Source: an uncultured Pseudomonadales bacterium
Lineage (GTDB): Bacteria; Pseudomonadota; Gammaproteobacteria; Pseudomonadales; Azotimanducaceae
Assembly: GCA_938017975.1 (NCBI GenBank)
Contig: CALIKQ010000021.1
Coordinates: 1-64,000 of the forward strand
Direction: 5' to 3'
Length of the DNA: 64,000 nt
Below the pieces are notes generated by a model. That model made no database searches and was not told the DNA's origin. It was given only the letters and a program-made list of their open reading frames with translations. Positions 27,144 to 36,410 of this stretch are shown here, one piece after another. The translations under genes and the position numbers were made by a program. Each line of letters opens with the position of its first letter. The first letter of the stretch is position 1.

Positions 27144-28187
27144 TCAACCTTCAAGACCCGAGTCACCCTTGAGCTGCTTGACGCCTGTTTTCACTGAGGA
27201 TATCAGTTCGCTTAAAGCAGCATCACTCAGACCTTCGGGTTGAATCGACATTCGATCCACGATGTCGCCATATCGCTTTACCAATTCGGGCCCAATCTCA
27301 CTGGGTGGACCAACGACCGCAAATTTCTCCAGAATCTCATCAGTGATCAACGCTGGCATTTCATCGGTTCGCCGCATCTTCATCAGCCGATTGAGTTCTG
27401 TTTGGAGGTCCTCCCATCCGTGGTGCGCCAGCACCATCCGATACCCCGGGGTTGAGCCGTAAAACGCAATCCGGCCTCGTGCAGCAGCGGTTGCCGCATC
27501 CATGGACTCATCCGTCTCGCCAGTGACGATTAATGGCGCAAGGTCAATTTCAAATTCAGCGCGATCAAGCTCCGCCCGGGCAAGCCCAGAGGTGATGGCA
27601 GGCAGATTGACCGCTCGAATATAGTCCTCAGTGGAGAACGGATGCATAATCAGACCATCAGCACTCTCAGCAGCGACAATGGTCATCTTAGGACCCGTCG
27701 CTGATAACAAAATTCGAGGCCGGCCGGCTTGGGTGTTGGTCGGCTTAAACGTTTTTGGCATCAACGTATGCCGATAATAATCCCCTTCAAACTCAAGCGG
27801 TTCGTTGTCATAAAAATGGTCAAAGATGTGATGCAAAGCTTCAAGAAACTCCTGCATTTGATCCGGCCCATGATGCCAAGGCATTCCGAAGCGCCGTGTT
27901 ACATGTGCTTTCACCTGCGTACCTAAGCCCAGGATAAACCGACCTCGGCTGAATGCATTTAGATCATGCGCAAGTTGCGCAGTGCTCATTGGGTTTCGCG
28001 CAAACGCTACCGCAACTGAGGTCATCAGTTCAATTCGGTCGGTGGCGTCTGCAGCCAATGTCAGCGCCAGAAATGGATCATGCTGTAACTCTGCAACTTT
28101 GAGCCCGTCATATCCAAGCGCCTCAAAACGCCGCGCGCCAGAAGCAGCAAAGTCAAGGTCAGCGCTCATTGAAGCATCAATTTTCAT
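27144..28187 (-). CDS. LLM-class flavin/F420-type oxidoreductase 1
   Basis: A 347-residue luciferase-like monooxygenase of the subgroup often annotated as TIGR03617 (MSMEG_2256-like). Recognisable parts are GYDGLKVAELQHDPFLAL near 25-42, TSVAVAFARNPMSTA, GRFILGLGTQVKAHVTRRFGMPW near 87-110, and FYGSTPGYRMVL in the C-terminal half. The cofactor could be FMN or F420 and cannot be decided by eye. The substrate is unknown. It is a clear paralogue of the protein encoded at 36411-37433. A VOC protein gene lies 50 bases upstream on the same strand. Confidence 0.85.
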   Translation of the reverse strand: MKIDASMSADLDFAASGARRFEALGYDGLKVAELQHDPFLALTLAADATDRIELMTSVAVAFARNPMSTAQLAHDLNAFSRGRFILGLGTQVKAHVTRRFGMPWHHGPDQMQEFLEALHHIFDHFYDNEPLEFEGDYYRHTLMPKTFKPTNTQAGRPRILLSATGPKMTIVAAESADGLIMHPFSTEDYIRAVNLPAITSGLARAELDRAEFEIDLAPLIVTGETDESMDAATAAARGRIAFYGSTPGYRMVLAHHGWEDLQTELNRLMKMRRTDEMPALITDEILEKFAVVGPPSEIGPELVKRYGDIVDRMSIQPEGLSDAALSELISSVKTGVKQLKGDSGLEG

Positions 28188-28237
28188 ATTATTGTCCCGC
28201 GCATTCAGCGCTCCGATTCATCGTTTCGAGCCTAGAC

Positions 28238-28924
28238 CTACGAAGTCCTTGGCAGCGGTCCAGTCAGCGAGGCACGCTGTGAGATCTCTATCCAATTACC
28301 ATCAGGATCAAGAATAAAAGAAATGCGCGCGGTGTCACCCAAGGTCTGCGGTGCCTGGCCCTCTAAACCACCGCGATCTATAACGCTGTGGTGCTCTAAA
28401 TCGACGTCATAGACCTGAACCGTCAAATACCGATAACCAAGACCTGTCCGAGCAGTGCAGTAGGGCTGGCGATCATCCTCAGTCAAAAATAACTTGGTAT
28501 CACCCCACGAAAAACACCGATCCGCAACCTGCTCAAGGCTGAGCACCTCCTGATAAAAGCGCTGATGCGCTGCCAGGGAGCGAACGGAAATCTCAATACC
28601 CAGCTGTTCAACACCTCCATAACCGAGAGGCACTAAAGTTACACGGTTTCCATCTGGGTCAAAAAGGGTGACGGGTTCTTCGACCGAATCATCGGCGATC
28701 ACCAATCCCTGATAACCACTGGGCTGTTTATTCGACAGGGCAGACCGTGCGTGATTGAGTTTCAAAATCGAGCCATTGAGATCATGACGCAGTTGGTGGA
28801 CGCCTCCGCCGAGCTTAAGTCGCTCTTGAAAGGTCAAGCCAACTTCTTGACCCCAGAATGCCAACATAGCTTCACGCTGGTTGGTCTGCAATCCAACATC
28901 GATAAAGGGTTTTGAGAGTCTCAT
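28238..28924 (-). CDS. VOC-superfamily (glyoxalase/dioxygenase-fold) protein, two domains
   Basis: A 228-residue protein made of two vicinal-oxygen-chelate domains. Domain 1 runs from about residue 5 to 100 (FIDVGLQTNQREAMLAFW, ending VTLFDPDGNRVTLVPLG) and domain 2 from about 105 to 220 (LGIEISVRSLAAHQRFYQEVL, ending SFILDPDGNWIEISQR). The fold serves glyoxalases, ring-cleaving dioxygenases and antibiotic-resistance proteins; the exact role is not evident. GAGGA lies five bases before the ATG. It is between a beta-class GST gene and an LLM flavoprotein gene on the same strand. Confidence 0.83.
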   Translation of the reverse strand: MRLSKPFIDVGLQTNQREAMLAFWGQEVGLTFQERLKLGGGVHQLRHDLNGSILKLNHARSALSNKQPSGYQGLVIADDSVEEPVTLFDPDGNRVTLVPLGYGGVEQLGIEISVRSLAAHQRFYQEVLSLEQVADRCFSWGDTKLFLTEDDRQPYCTARTGLGYRYLTVQVYDVDLEHHSVIDRGGLEGQAPQTLGDTARISFILDPDGNWIEISQRASLTGPLPRTS

Positions 28925-28960
28925 GGGCGTCCTCGTGTCAATAAACTCAGAGCAAGCTTC

Positions 28961-29653
28961 TTATGACGCATCGCTCATTGGCGCGACGCCTTCTACATTG
29001 ATCACCGTCTGTACCGCAGGCCGTGTTTCCATCAGTCGACGATGCGCCATCACAAAAGGCAACTCGGAAGTATCCACCCCATCAAGCTCTAACCATCTGG
29101 CAAACGTGTAGAGATAGGCATCGCATACCGAATAAGCGTCGCCCAAAACCCAAGGTCCCGACCTAGAGGACCTCCCTCGCTCATCTGCCGGCGCACCACT
29201 TCCATTGGCCAACTCGTCCTCGATCAGTCGAAAGGCAGCAAGCATGGTAGAAGGAACTTTGGCTTTTAGCTCGGCTAGGGCTGATTCAGAATCGGCCCAT
29301 CGCTGCCCCCGCGGACCATGAGCATGAGCCACGTGAACCGTCGCGCAAAGATAACTGTTGAAGGCACGCATTTTTGCGGCGCGGTACGGATCCTTCGGCA
29401 CAAGACCCGCTTCAGGGGCCATACTCGCCACATACTCGAGAATCGCGGGGCTTTCCGATATGGGCCCTGCACTGGTTAACAGTAACGGAATTCGCCCCTT
29501 GGGATTGAGTGCCAAAAAGGATTCAGCGCGCTGATCTCCCTTAAAAAGGTTAACCGGGCGGGCTTCAAAAGGGAGGCCCGATTCTTTCAAAACGATATGG
29601 CTTGCCATCGAGCAGGCTCCGGAGGAGTAATAGAGAATCAGCTCGTTAGTCAT
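28961..29653 (-). CDS. Beta-class glutathione S-transferase
   Basis: A cytoplasmic GST of 230 residues. The thioredoxin-fold N-terminal domain shows YYSSGACSMASHIVLKESG with the beta-class cysteine, NPKGRIPLLL with the cis-proline, and SESPAILEYVA as the glutathione-binding SES motif. The helical C-terminal half carries a DAYSVCDAYLYTFARWL segment. Two ATGs are adjacent and I take the second. It conjugates glutathione to electrophiles or acts as a thiol transferase. A possible loop insertion (NGSGAPADERGRSSRSGP) in the C-terminal domain is longer than usual. It opens the GST-VOC-LLM run, which looks like a detoxification or catabolic unit. Confidence 0.88.
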   Translation of the reverse strand: MTNELILYYSSGACSMASHIVLKESGLPFEARPVNLFKGDQRAESFLALNPKGRIPLLLTSAGPISESPAILEYVASMAPEAGLVPKDPYRAAKMRAFNSYLCATVHVAHAHGPRGQRWADSESALAELKAKVPSTMLAAFRLIEDELANGSGAPADERGRSSRSGPWVLGDAYSVCDAYLYTFARWLELDGVDTSELPFVMAHRRLMETRPAVQTVINVEGVAPMSDAS

Positions 29654-29869
29654 CATTTCTGTCTCCGCCAGTTAATGTTGGCTCAATGCCGCTCAGATGT
29701 GAGCAGTCTAATGCACCGCAATATCTACGATCCTACGCTCCGCATCAACCCTTGCAACAGCACCTTCGACATCTTTAAATACCTTTGCGCGACAAGATGG
29801 ACAGTGGCGTCGACATCTTGCGAGCAACAAAACAAGATTAAACACCGCTTATAACCTTTGGCGATCATC

Positions 29870-30973
29870 ATGGATGCACCCCCACATACGAACTCGGGTA
29901 TTGCCCTCCCCGAAATCGTACTCGGCAACAGTAATCGTCGATTCTCTGGCATCACGTCGACGCTGCTACAGGTATTGCCTCGTCAACTTTCATTGATGAA
30001 GATCGTAGTGCTCGGTGCTCACCACCTCCCCCAGTCGGCACCCTACGTTGGATTCTTCCAATTGGTTAAAGCATTACGGAGCCGCGATGCTGTGGACAAG
30101 ACGGTCGTTTTCCACGCCCGGCGAAACAATGAGATGATCCAAGCATTAGTGTTGAAAAGACTGGTTCGCTGCCAACTCAAAATTTTATTCACCTCGACCG
30201 CTCAGCGCTACCACACAGGTTTCACGCTCTGGTTAATGCATCAAATGGACAGTGTCATTTCAACCTGTTCGGCGGCAGCAGCCTATCTCCCAATGCAGCC
30301 GGACTTACTCATACCTCACGGCGTTGACGCCGAGCGCTATCGCCCTCCTCCAATCATTGACGACTCAGCCGATTACGAGACTCTCAGTCACCGAAAGCAC
30401 ATCGGCATCTTCGGACGGGTTCGCGCTCAAAAAGGGGTCGACACTTTAATCGCCGCGGCTCTGCCACTGCTAAAAGTTCATCCTGACTGGGACATTGTGG
30501 TTGTCGGTGAAATCACGCCCGATCAGCGCGATTTCGTCTCGAAACTCAAAGCGCAAGCAGCTGCATCTGGAGTTTTAGCGCAGGTAACTTTTATCGGAAA
30601 GCAATCTTTTGATTCGCTCCCGGCCTTATTCCGGGCGATGACCATCGTCACAGCCCTGAGTCGCAACGAGGGTTTCGGACTGACGGTGCTAGAGGCAATG
30701 AGCTCTGGCCGCCCCGTCATCGCCAGCCGCGCAGGCGCTTGGCCAGATGTTATCGATTCGGGAGTTGATGGCTTACTCGTTGAGCCTGGTGTTGCGGCAG
30801 AGACACGCGACGCATTGGCCAGGCTCATTGAGAATGAGCCGCTTCGAGAACAACTCAGCCAAGCCGCTCGGCAAAAGATTGTCGATCATTACACCGTTGA
30901 ACGGGAAGCCGAGCGACTGATCAGCCACTACCAGACCCTCGCCTCAACCCGAATGTACAATCCCTCCACATAG
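29870..30973 (+). CDS. GT4 glycosyltransferase 1 (LPS core-like)
   Basis: A 367-residue GT-B-fold glycosyltransferase of family 4, cytoplasmic or membrane-associated. The donor-binding part is clear: GIFGRVRAQKGVDTLI, TFIGKQSF, and the EGFGLTVLEAMSSGRPVIAS motif with the two glutamates about 270-280. LPHGVD/IPHGVD links the domains. The best general resemblance is to lipopolysaccharide-core mannosyl/glucosyl transferases (LpcC/RfaG type). I start at the ATG at 29870 rather than the TTG at 29858; neither has a convincing ribosome site. It is divergent from the GST gene and 379 bases upstream of a second GT4 gene. Confidence 0.85.
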   Translation: MDAPPHTNSGIALPEIVLGNSNRRFSGITSTLLQVLPRQLSLMKIVVLGAHHLPQSAPYVGFFQLVKALRSRDAVDKTVVFHARRNNEMIQALVLKRLVRCQLKILFTSTAQRYHTGFTLWLMHQMDSVISTCSAAAAYLPMQPDLLIPHGVDAERYRPPPIIDDSADYETLSHRKHIGIFGRVRAQKGVDTLIAAALPLLKVHPDWDIVVVGEITPDQRDFVSKLKAQAAASGVLAQVTFIGKQSFDSLPALFRAMTIVTALSRNEGFGLTVLEAMSSGRPVIASRAGAWPDVIDSGVDGLLVEPGVAAETRDALARLIENEPLREQLSQAARQKIVDHYTVEREAERLISHYQTLASTRMYNPST

Positions 30974-31352
30974 ACAAACTGTGGCGGGACGCTTACTGCC
31001 CAAAACCCCCACCTGGTTGCGCAAAAAGCTTCAATTCAGATCTCTTATCGATTAAGTCTTGTCGACACGCTGATCAGGCACCGCTCAATCTCTTTTAAGC
31101 CGCTCTAGGCCATGACGACGATCTGGCCAAGCCTACACATCTTGATTATGATCCCTAGCTCATAGCGGGGAATGATTTTGAGAAAGTTCAAGATACTGCA
31201 GCGTAAAAACTTCGGCCGGCTACATCGCGCTCATCACGCGCCAATCCACGCTCGAAGACCAGCTATCGTCTCAGTCTATCGTTTTTGTTCCGCTTTCATC
31301 TCGAACCGGGCCTTTAGCGCCATCAATTCAAAGCACATCGTGTAGCGATCGG
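30974..31352. other. Intergenic gap between two glycosyltransferase genes
   Basis: 379 bases in which I see no gene, no clear terminator and no strong promoter. A weak GGCCA/TGGCC inverted repeat lies at 31108-31128. The second glycosyltransferase may be read from a promoter here. Confidence 0.4.
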
Positions 31353-32555
31353 TTGGACTTCTCGTTGGCTTCCTCAGCAAACTCTGTAGATCATCGTCCA
31401 AAAATCGCTCTGGTGATCGATCCCTGGGACTACCCCTTCAACGGCACGGTGGTTTCAACACGACGGTTTGTCTCCGCCCTTGAGGATCAGTTTAATTTCA
31501 CCATTTTTAAAACCTCTGATGACAGTGCCAACGTCGGAGATAACCTCAACGCCAATTTTAAAAAAATCTCAGTACCCGGGGTCAATCACATTATTGACCG
31601 AATGCAGGCACCCATTGCCCGCCCGGACCGACAAAAAATAGAGCGCAACCTTATGGGCTGTGATCTGGTGCACGTTCAATATCCTTTTCTACTCGGACAT
31701 CGAACCATTCGGGTTGCTCGCAGAATGGGCATTCCTGTTGTCAGTTCTTTTCACGTACAACCAGAAAATATTCTAAGAAATTTAAATCTGCCGGAGGGCC
31801 GACTCACCGAGTGGCTGTACCGGCTCTTTATTAGCAACTTTTACCAAGCATCAGATGTGGTGATTGCGCCCTCCGAGTTTGCAAGGGGACTCTTGCTTGA
31901 ACGCGGACTCAAGCGGCCTGTTGAAGTCCTTTCCAACGGTGTAACCCAAGCATTTTTTGACACCGAAAGAACACCCACCGACACTGCTCATTTTTCGATC
32001 CTCAGTGTCGGTAGAATGGCGCGAGAAAAACAACAGGACCTTTTAATCAGAGCGATCGGACAATCACAGTACAAATCTAAAATTCACCTCACTTTGGCCG
32101 GCACGGGTCCCTTAACAACCACGCTTCGTGCTCTCGCTAAAAAGGAGCAGGTTTTAGCAGATATCGGACGCGTTAATGATCAGACTCTGATGCAGCTCTA
32201 CAAAAGCACTGATTTATTTGTCCAATGCAGTCAGATTGAACTCGAGGGCATGAGTGCATTAGAAGCGATGGCAGCTGGCTGCCCTACATTGCTGAATCGC
32301 TCCAATACAAGCGCCCTGGCAGAATTGGTACAACATCCGGCGGCGGAATTCTTGGATTCCAGCCCTCTCGCATTGGCACAACATATTGATGCACTGATCT
32401 CGAACCCTGTCCTTCGAGACCAAATCGGAACCCAGAATCGATCGTTTGCACGCAGTCGGCACCATGATCAATCAATCCAACAACTGGCCAAAATCTACAA
32501 CACTGCTTTGACAGCCCCAGGCTTGAAACGCGCGCAGCCGAGCACCGCTGGGTGA
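31353..32555 (+). CDS. GT4 glycosyltransferase 2
   Basis: A 400-residue family-4 glycosyltransferase. The N-terminal acceptor domain starts near KIALVIDPWDYPFNGTVVS and has DLVHVQYPFLLGH and VVSSFHVQPENI, features of transferases that act on lipid acceptors. The donor domain shows VLSNGV, ILSVGRMAREKQQDLLI and the C-terminal EGMSALEAMAAGCPTL glutamate motif. The start is TTG and there is no good ribosome site, so the N-terminus is uncertain by a few residues. The stop overlaps the RND transporter start (TGATG), so the two are coupled; a glycolipid made by the transferase and moved by the transporter is a reasonable guess. Confidence 0.85.
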   Translation: MDFSLASSANSVDHRPKIALVIDPWDYPFNGTVVSTRRFVSALEDQFNFTIFKTSDDSANVGDNLNANFKKISVPGVNHIIDRMQAPIARPDRQKIERNLMGCDLVHVQYPFLLGHRTIRVARRMGIPVVSSFHVQPENILRNLNLPEGRLTEWLYRLFISNFYQASDVVIAPSEFARGLLLERGLKRPVEVLSNGVTQAFFDTERTPTDTAHFSILSVGRMAREKQQDLLIRAIGQSQYKSKIHLTLAGTGPLTTTLRALAKKEQVLADIGRVNDQTLMQLYKSTDLFVQCSQIELEGMSALEAMAAGCPTLLNRSNTSALAELVQHPAAEFLDSSPLALAQHIDALISNPVLRDQIGTQNRSFARSRHHDQSIQQLAKIYNTALTAPGLKRAQPSTAG

Positions 32556-35110
32556 TGTTCAGGCACGGGATGCTACAGCGCCGATGGGTTGCACTGGTTA
32601 TCGACCATCCGCTTCGAATCATTGGCTGCCTGGTTCTGCTCAGCATGGCTGGATTAGGGTTTTTCCTCGCCGAGGGCAAACTTAATTCTGATCTCGGCCA
32701 GCTGATTCAACCCAGCGATGAAAACGCTTGGTATGAGGCCAACGAACAATACAAGCGCTCTTTTCCGATGTATCTTCAAACGGCGATACTCGTGGTGCGT
32801 GGAAGTGATCAAGCCATTACCCGACACGCAACCAAAACCATTGCGACTGCGCTAACGAATAGCCAACACTTTGAACGTGTTTTCGCTCCGAGCATTGACC
32901 CGTTTGTTCAAAACAACCAACTGTACTTTCTCACTGAAGATGAATTGGCCTTATGGCTCGAAGGATCTGAGTATAATTTTGGAGCGCTGCTTCGGCTGAC
33001 TGAGCAAACCAACTTGGCCAACGCGCTACTGATCATCACCGACATGATGACAAGCCGCAGCGGCTTGCCCCTGCCGATTTCCGTTGAAACACTTGCGGAG
33101 GGACTCAAAACCGGAGAGGCCCGCGGCCAAGCATTCTACCCTTTGGTCGATCCTGACCAAACGCACTTCTTTGAACTGATCTTGGTCAATGGCAAACAAG
33201 ATTTAGAGGAGGCGCTACCGAACGCAGCAATCGTAGAAGCCCTCGAATCCATCTTGGGTACAACAGCGCTCCCGAGTACTGTCAAAGTCGAGCTTACAGG
33301 TGAGGTCGTGCTTGCTCACGAAGAAATTGGTGCTGCGCTTAGCGGCATTGAAATTGCAGGCCTTGTCTCAATCTTTTTGCTTGCTTTGATTCTTACTTTT
33401 GGTATTGGAGATGCCCGAGTCATTTTAAGTATCTTTGCCCTACTCGTTACGGGCATCGGTTTAACTTTGGGTTTTGCGACGCTCGCAGTTGGGAGTTTCA
33501 ACACACTTTCAATGCTCTTCGTCGTGATGTTTTTTGGCCTGGGTGTCGACTTCGCCGTGCATTTCGCATTGAGGCTCACGGCACAGGGAGCAATCACAGC
33601 AGATTCGCTCCAATCGGCCATTGAGGATATGGCACCAGCGCTCCTGTTGTGCACCTTCACGTCAGCAATTGCTTTCCTCTCGTTCGTCCCAACAGCCTAC
33701 CGTGGCATGGGAGAACTCGGACTGATTTCAGCTGGGGGCATGATCTTTGCGCTCATCTTAACCCTCTTCATGATTCCCGCTATCTTGAAACGGTGGCCTG
33801 CCCGGTCGACAGTACTTCCGAAATTTTTACTCAAAAGAAAGTTTCCAGCTGTGCTACAGAACGCAGCGACGGGTCTTTTGATTGCAATCCTGCCTCTGGC
33901 AGCTTACTTCGCGAGTCAACTAAACTTTGATTACAGCGTCCTCAGCATGCGAGACCCAGATTCCAAAGCGATGGTCGCACTGACCCAATTGCAGCGTGAA
34001 TCGCAACAAACCGATTACAGCGTTTCGGTTCTTGCAGATAGTGCAGCAGAAGCCAGGCGACTCAAGGCGCAACTTACCCCGCTGCCTTCGGTTGGTAATG
34101 TTCAGGTCCCTAACGATCTTGTTCCAATCGCCCAGCAGGTAAAAGCTACAATGATTGAGCCCGTCGCTGAGCTTTATCAAGAACTATGGGAATCAGAGCC
34201 GGAGCAAGACCCTATTGCGTTGGCCCTCGCCCTCGAGTATCTCATCGAGAGTCAATCTGCGATGACCCGTGGGCAGCAAGCACAGACAGCGCAGATCTTA
34301 CGAACCGCAAAACAATTTGAGCAAGACCGGGGCGCGTTGCATGACTACGAATCCGTACTCAGCGCGGAGCTGACTGATTCTCTGGCGCAGCTAAGAGCCT
34401 TACTCGCTGCTAAACCATTTAGCTTAAAGGATCTTCCTAACCACTTCCGGGAGCGATTAATCAGTGCCACAGGAGAGCACCTCGTGACGATTCAGCCTGC
34501 TGAAGCCTTGGATTCAAAGCAGGCAACCGATCGATTTATAGGGGCGATCCAAACGATCACACCAGAGATTGCCGGCCGCAGCGCAGTTGAATGGGGTATT
34601 GGCGATGTCGTCGTTGACGCTTTTCAATCGGCAACGATATACACGCTTATCGGCGTCTTGATTTGCTTACTGATCTATTTCAAGCATCTGCTCACTGCTG
34701 TCCTGGTGCTGATTCCGATCGCATTCACGCTGATTCTTACGTTCGCAATGTGCATGATGTTTGACCTACCGCTCAACATGGCCAATATCCTGGTGGTACC
34801 GCTCATCATTGGATTAGGTGTTGATTCAGGCATTCATATTACTCATCGATTTGTAGCAACGGGCACCGACGTCTATGAAGCAGCGACCCGCCGAGCCATT
34901 TTGATCAGCGGATTGACGACGCTTGGCACTTTCTTATCGCTGGTATTGAGTCCACACCAAGGCGCTGCCTCGATCGGCCTCATTCTTACGATCGCGATTA
35001 CTTGGCTCATGATCCTGAGTTTGTTTCTACTGCCGACCCTGCTGAGGTTTTGCAGACACCACAACTTCATCCCAAATAATCGTATTTTTTCGGCGATTAA
35101 TCAGGAATAA
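32555..35110 (+). CDS. RND/MMPL-superfamily transporter (HpnN-like)
   Basis: An 851-residue inner-membrane protein of the RND superfamily, MMPL type. It has one N-terminal helix (CLVLLSMAGLGFFLAEG), a periplasmic loop, a sterol-sensing-like bundle of about five helices (from GIEIAGLVSIFLLALIL, with LFVVMFFGLGVDFAVHFA), a second periplasmic loop, and a second bundle with NILVVPLIIGLGVDSGIHI and ISGLTTLGTFLSL. The layout resembles HpnN, which moves hopanoids to the outer membrane, but no hopanoid synthesis gene is nearby. I use the ATG at 32555, which overlaps the glycosyltransferase stop; the frame also allows a GTG one codon earlier. It may export a glycolipid made by its partner. Confidence 0.87.
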   Translation: MFRHGMLQRRWVALVIDHPLRIIGCLVLLSMAGLGFFLAEGKLNSDLGQLIQPSDENAWYEANEQYKRSFPMYLQTAILVVRGSDQAITRHATKTIATALTNSQHFERVFAPSIDPFVQNNQLYFLTEDELALWLEGSEYNFGALLRLTEQTNLANALLIITDMMTSRSGLPLPISVETLAEGLKTGEARGQAFYPLVDPDQTHFFELILVNGKQDLEEALPNAAIVEALESILGTTALPSTVKVELTGEVVLAHEEIGAALSGIEIAGLVSIFLLALILTFGIGDARVILSIFALLVTGIGLTLGFATLAVGSFNTLSMLFVVMFFGLGVDFAVHFALRLTAQGAITADSLQSAIEDMAPALLLCTFTSAIAFLSFVPTAYRGMGELGLISAGGMIFALILTLFMIPAILKRWPARSTVLPKFLLKRKFPAVLQNAATGLLIAILPLAAYFASQLNFDYSVLSMRDPDSKAMVALTQLQRESQQTDYSVSVLADSAAEARRLKAQLTPLPSVGNVQVPNDLVPIAQQVKATMIEPVAELYQELWESEPEQDPIALALALEYLIESQSAMTRGQQAQTAQILRTAKQFEQDRGALHDYESVLSAELTDSLAQLRALLAAKPFSLKDLPNHFRERLISATGEHLVTIQPAEALDSKQATDRFIGAIQTITPEIAGRSAVEWGIGDVVVDAFQSATIYTLIGVLICLLIYFKHLLTAVLVLIPIAFTLILTFAMCMMFDLPLNMANILVVPLIIGLGVDSGIHITHRFVATGTDVYEAATRRAILISGLTTLGTFLSLVLSPHQGAASIGLILTIAITWLMILSLFLLPTLLRFCRHHNFIPNNRIFSAINQE

Positions 35111-35138
35111 TGATTCCGTATCCAGCGGCTTTTGTCCG

Positions 35139-36068
35139 ATGATGTCACGCCTCTTTCTGCTTAGTTTTCTGGCCATTGTACTCTTTGGCGTTCTCTGGAT
35201 TGGTAACCCCGCAATTGCTTTTGCTGCCGGTCTTGCGATCGCATTGTGGCAAAAGCAAATTGACCTGCCCCACCTCAGTACAGTGAGCCGTTACGCACTC
35301 CAAGGCGGCATCGTCTTGCTTGGTTTTGGTATTCAAGCGAGCCAGCTTTGGACCTTAACGACGCAGTTTGCTTGGGTCGTTACCCTCTACATCGGCACCG
35401 TCATTATGTTGGGTGTTTTGGGTGCGCGGTTGCTTCGCTTGGCGCCCAATGAAGGGCATTTGATCACTGGCGGCACCGCAATCTGTGGCGGCACCGCAGT
35501 CGTCACATTAGCGCCGATCATTGGCGCGAGGCCAGCTCAAACCGGCGCAGTACTTGGTATTATTTTTCTGCTCAATGCCTTCGCACTGCTTACTTTTCCG
35601 ATCATTGGACACGCACTGGATCTGAACCAAACTCAGTTCGGGCTTTGGGCGGCACTCGCCATCCACGACACCGCATCCGTGGTTGCCACCGCCCAGATTT
35701 ATGGTGATGAAGCCGCGCAAGTAGCCACGACATTGAAATTGGGACGAACCTTGTGGCTTGTCCCCGCAGTGCTGGTCTTGAGTTTTTGGTATCGATCCGA
35801 AAGCAATGATGGTCGGATCCCCACTTTTGTTTTTTTGTTTATTGGAACAAGCCTTGCGGGCTCTTTTTTTGCTTTGCCCGATGCATTGCTCAGCGGATTT
35901 AACCTTTTGTCAAAGGGGCTCTTGGTCATCGCGTTGTTTTTAATTGGTCTTACATTATCGATGGAGGCGATTCGATCGATTCGCTTCAGAACGCTCGCGC
36001 ACGCACTGGGACTCTGGTGCTTGCTTGCACCCTTAACATTGATCCTGATCAAAACTTACGTCCCTTAG
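35139..36068 (+). CDS. YeiH/UPF0324 family membrane protein
   Basis: A 309-residue integral membrane protein of the Cons_hypoth698 (YeiH, putative sulfate exporter) family. About ten hydrophobic segments are visible. Family motifs include ALQGGIVLLGFGIQASQLW (residues 54-72), GTAICGGTAVVTLAPIIGA with its CGG turn, and LWAALAIHDTASVVATAQIYGDEA. Its true substrate is unsettled. It starts 28 bases after the RND transporter gene and may be in the same transcript, although a functional link is not obvious. The start codon has no strong ribosome site. Confidence 0.87.
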   Translation: MMSRLFLLSFLAIVLFGVLWIGNPAIAFAAGLAIALWQKQIDLPHLSTVSRYALQGGIVLLGFGIQASQLWTLTTQFAWVVTLYIGTVIMLGVLGARLLRLAPNEGHLITGGTAICGGTAVVTLAPIIGARPAQTGAVLGIIFLLNAFALLTFPIIGHALDLNQTQFGLWAALAIHDTASVVATAQIYGDEAAQVATTLKLGRTLWLVPAVLVLSFWYRSESNDGRIPTFVFLFIGTSLAGSFFALPDALLSGFNLLSKGLLVIALFLIGLTLSMEAIRSIRFRTLAHALGLWCLLAPLTLILIKTYVP

Positions 36069-36410
36069 CCCCTCAGACGACGACGTTCTTTTGATTTAGC
36101 GCCAGAAGACTTATTTCCGATCGAATGAGTCAACTGGATCTAAGCATAGTCGATAAAACTATTATTCTGATTCATGAGGCTTCGATAAAATTCGTGCCAT
36201 GAAACAGAGACATTTTGATCCAGACTTTAAAACGCTCATCGCTGTGGCCTTCTTTGGTCTGTATTTTTGTATCGGACTGATGGGCCTACCCCTCTAACCA
36301 TCTGGCCTAACGCCCGGCCCGGCTGCGGTTGATCGAAACAAAGCAAGCATTGCCTACCTCATAGATCATGCGAGAGAATGGATCCGCTCCATAAATGTTT
36401 GAGACCAATC
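36069..36410. other. Gap between YeiH-family and LLM genes
   Basis: About 340 bases that contain one short open frame encoding a possible 32-residue membrane peptide (36199-36297) and little else. No terminator or palindrome stands out. Confidence 0.45.
36199..36297 (+). CDS. Possible 32-residue membrane small protein
   Basis: A short open frame, ATG to TAA. The peptide has a charged N-terminus (MKQRHFDPDFK), then one strongly hydrophobic helix (TLIAVAFFGLYFCIGLMGLPL). That is the usual architecture of bacterial single-pass small proteins. There is no strong ribosome binding site, so it could be chance; it lies in a gap otherwise empty on the + strand. Confidence 0.35.
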   Translation: MKQRHFDPDFKTLIAVAFFGLYFCIGLMGLPL

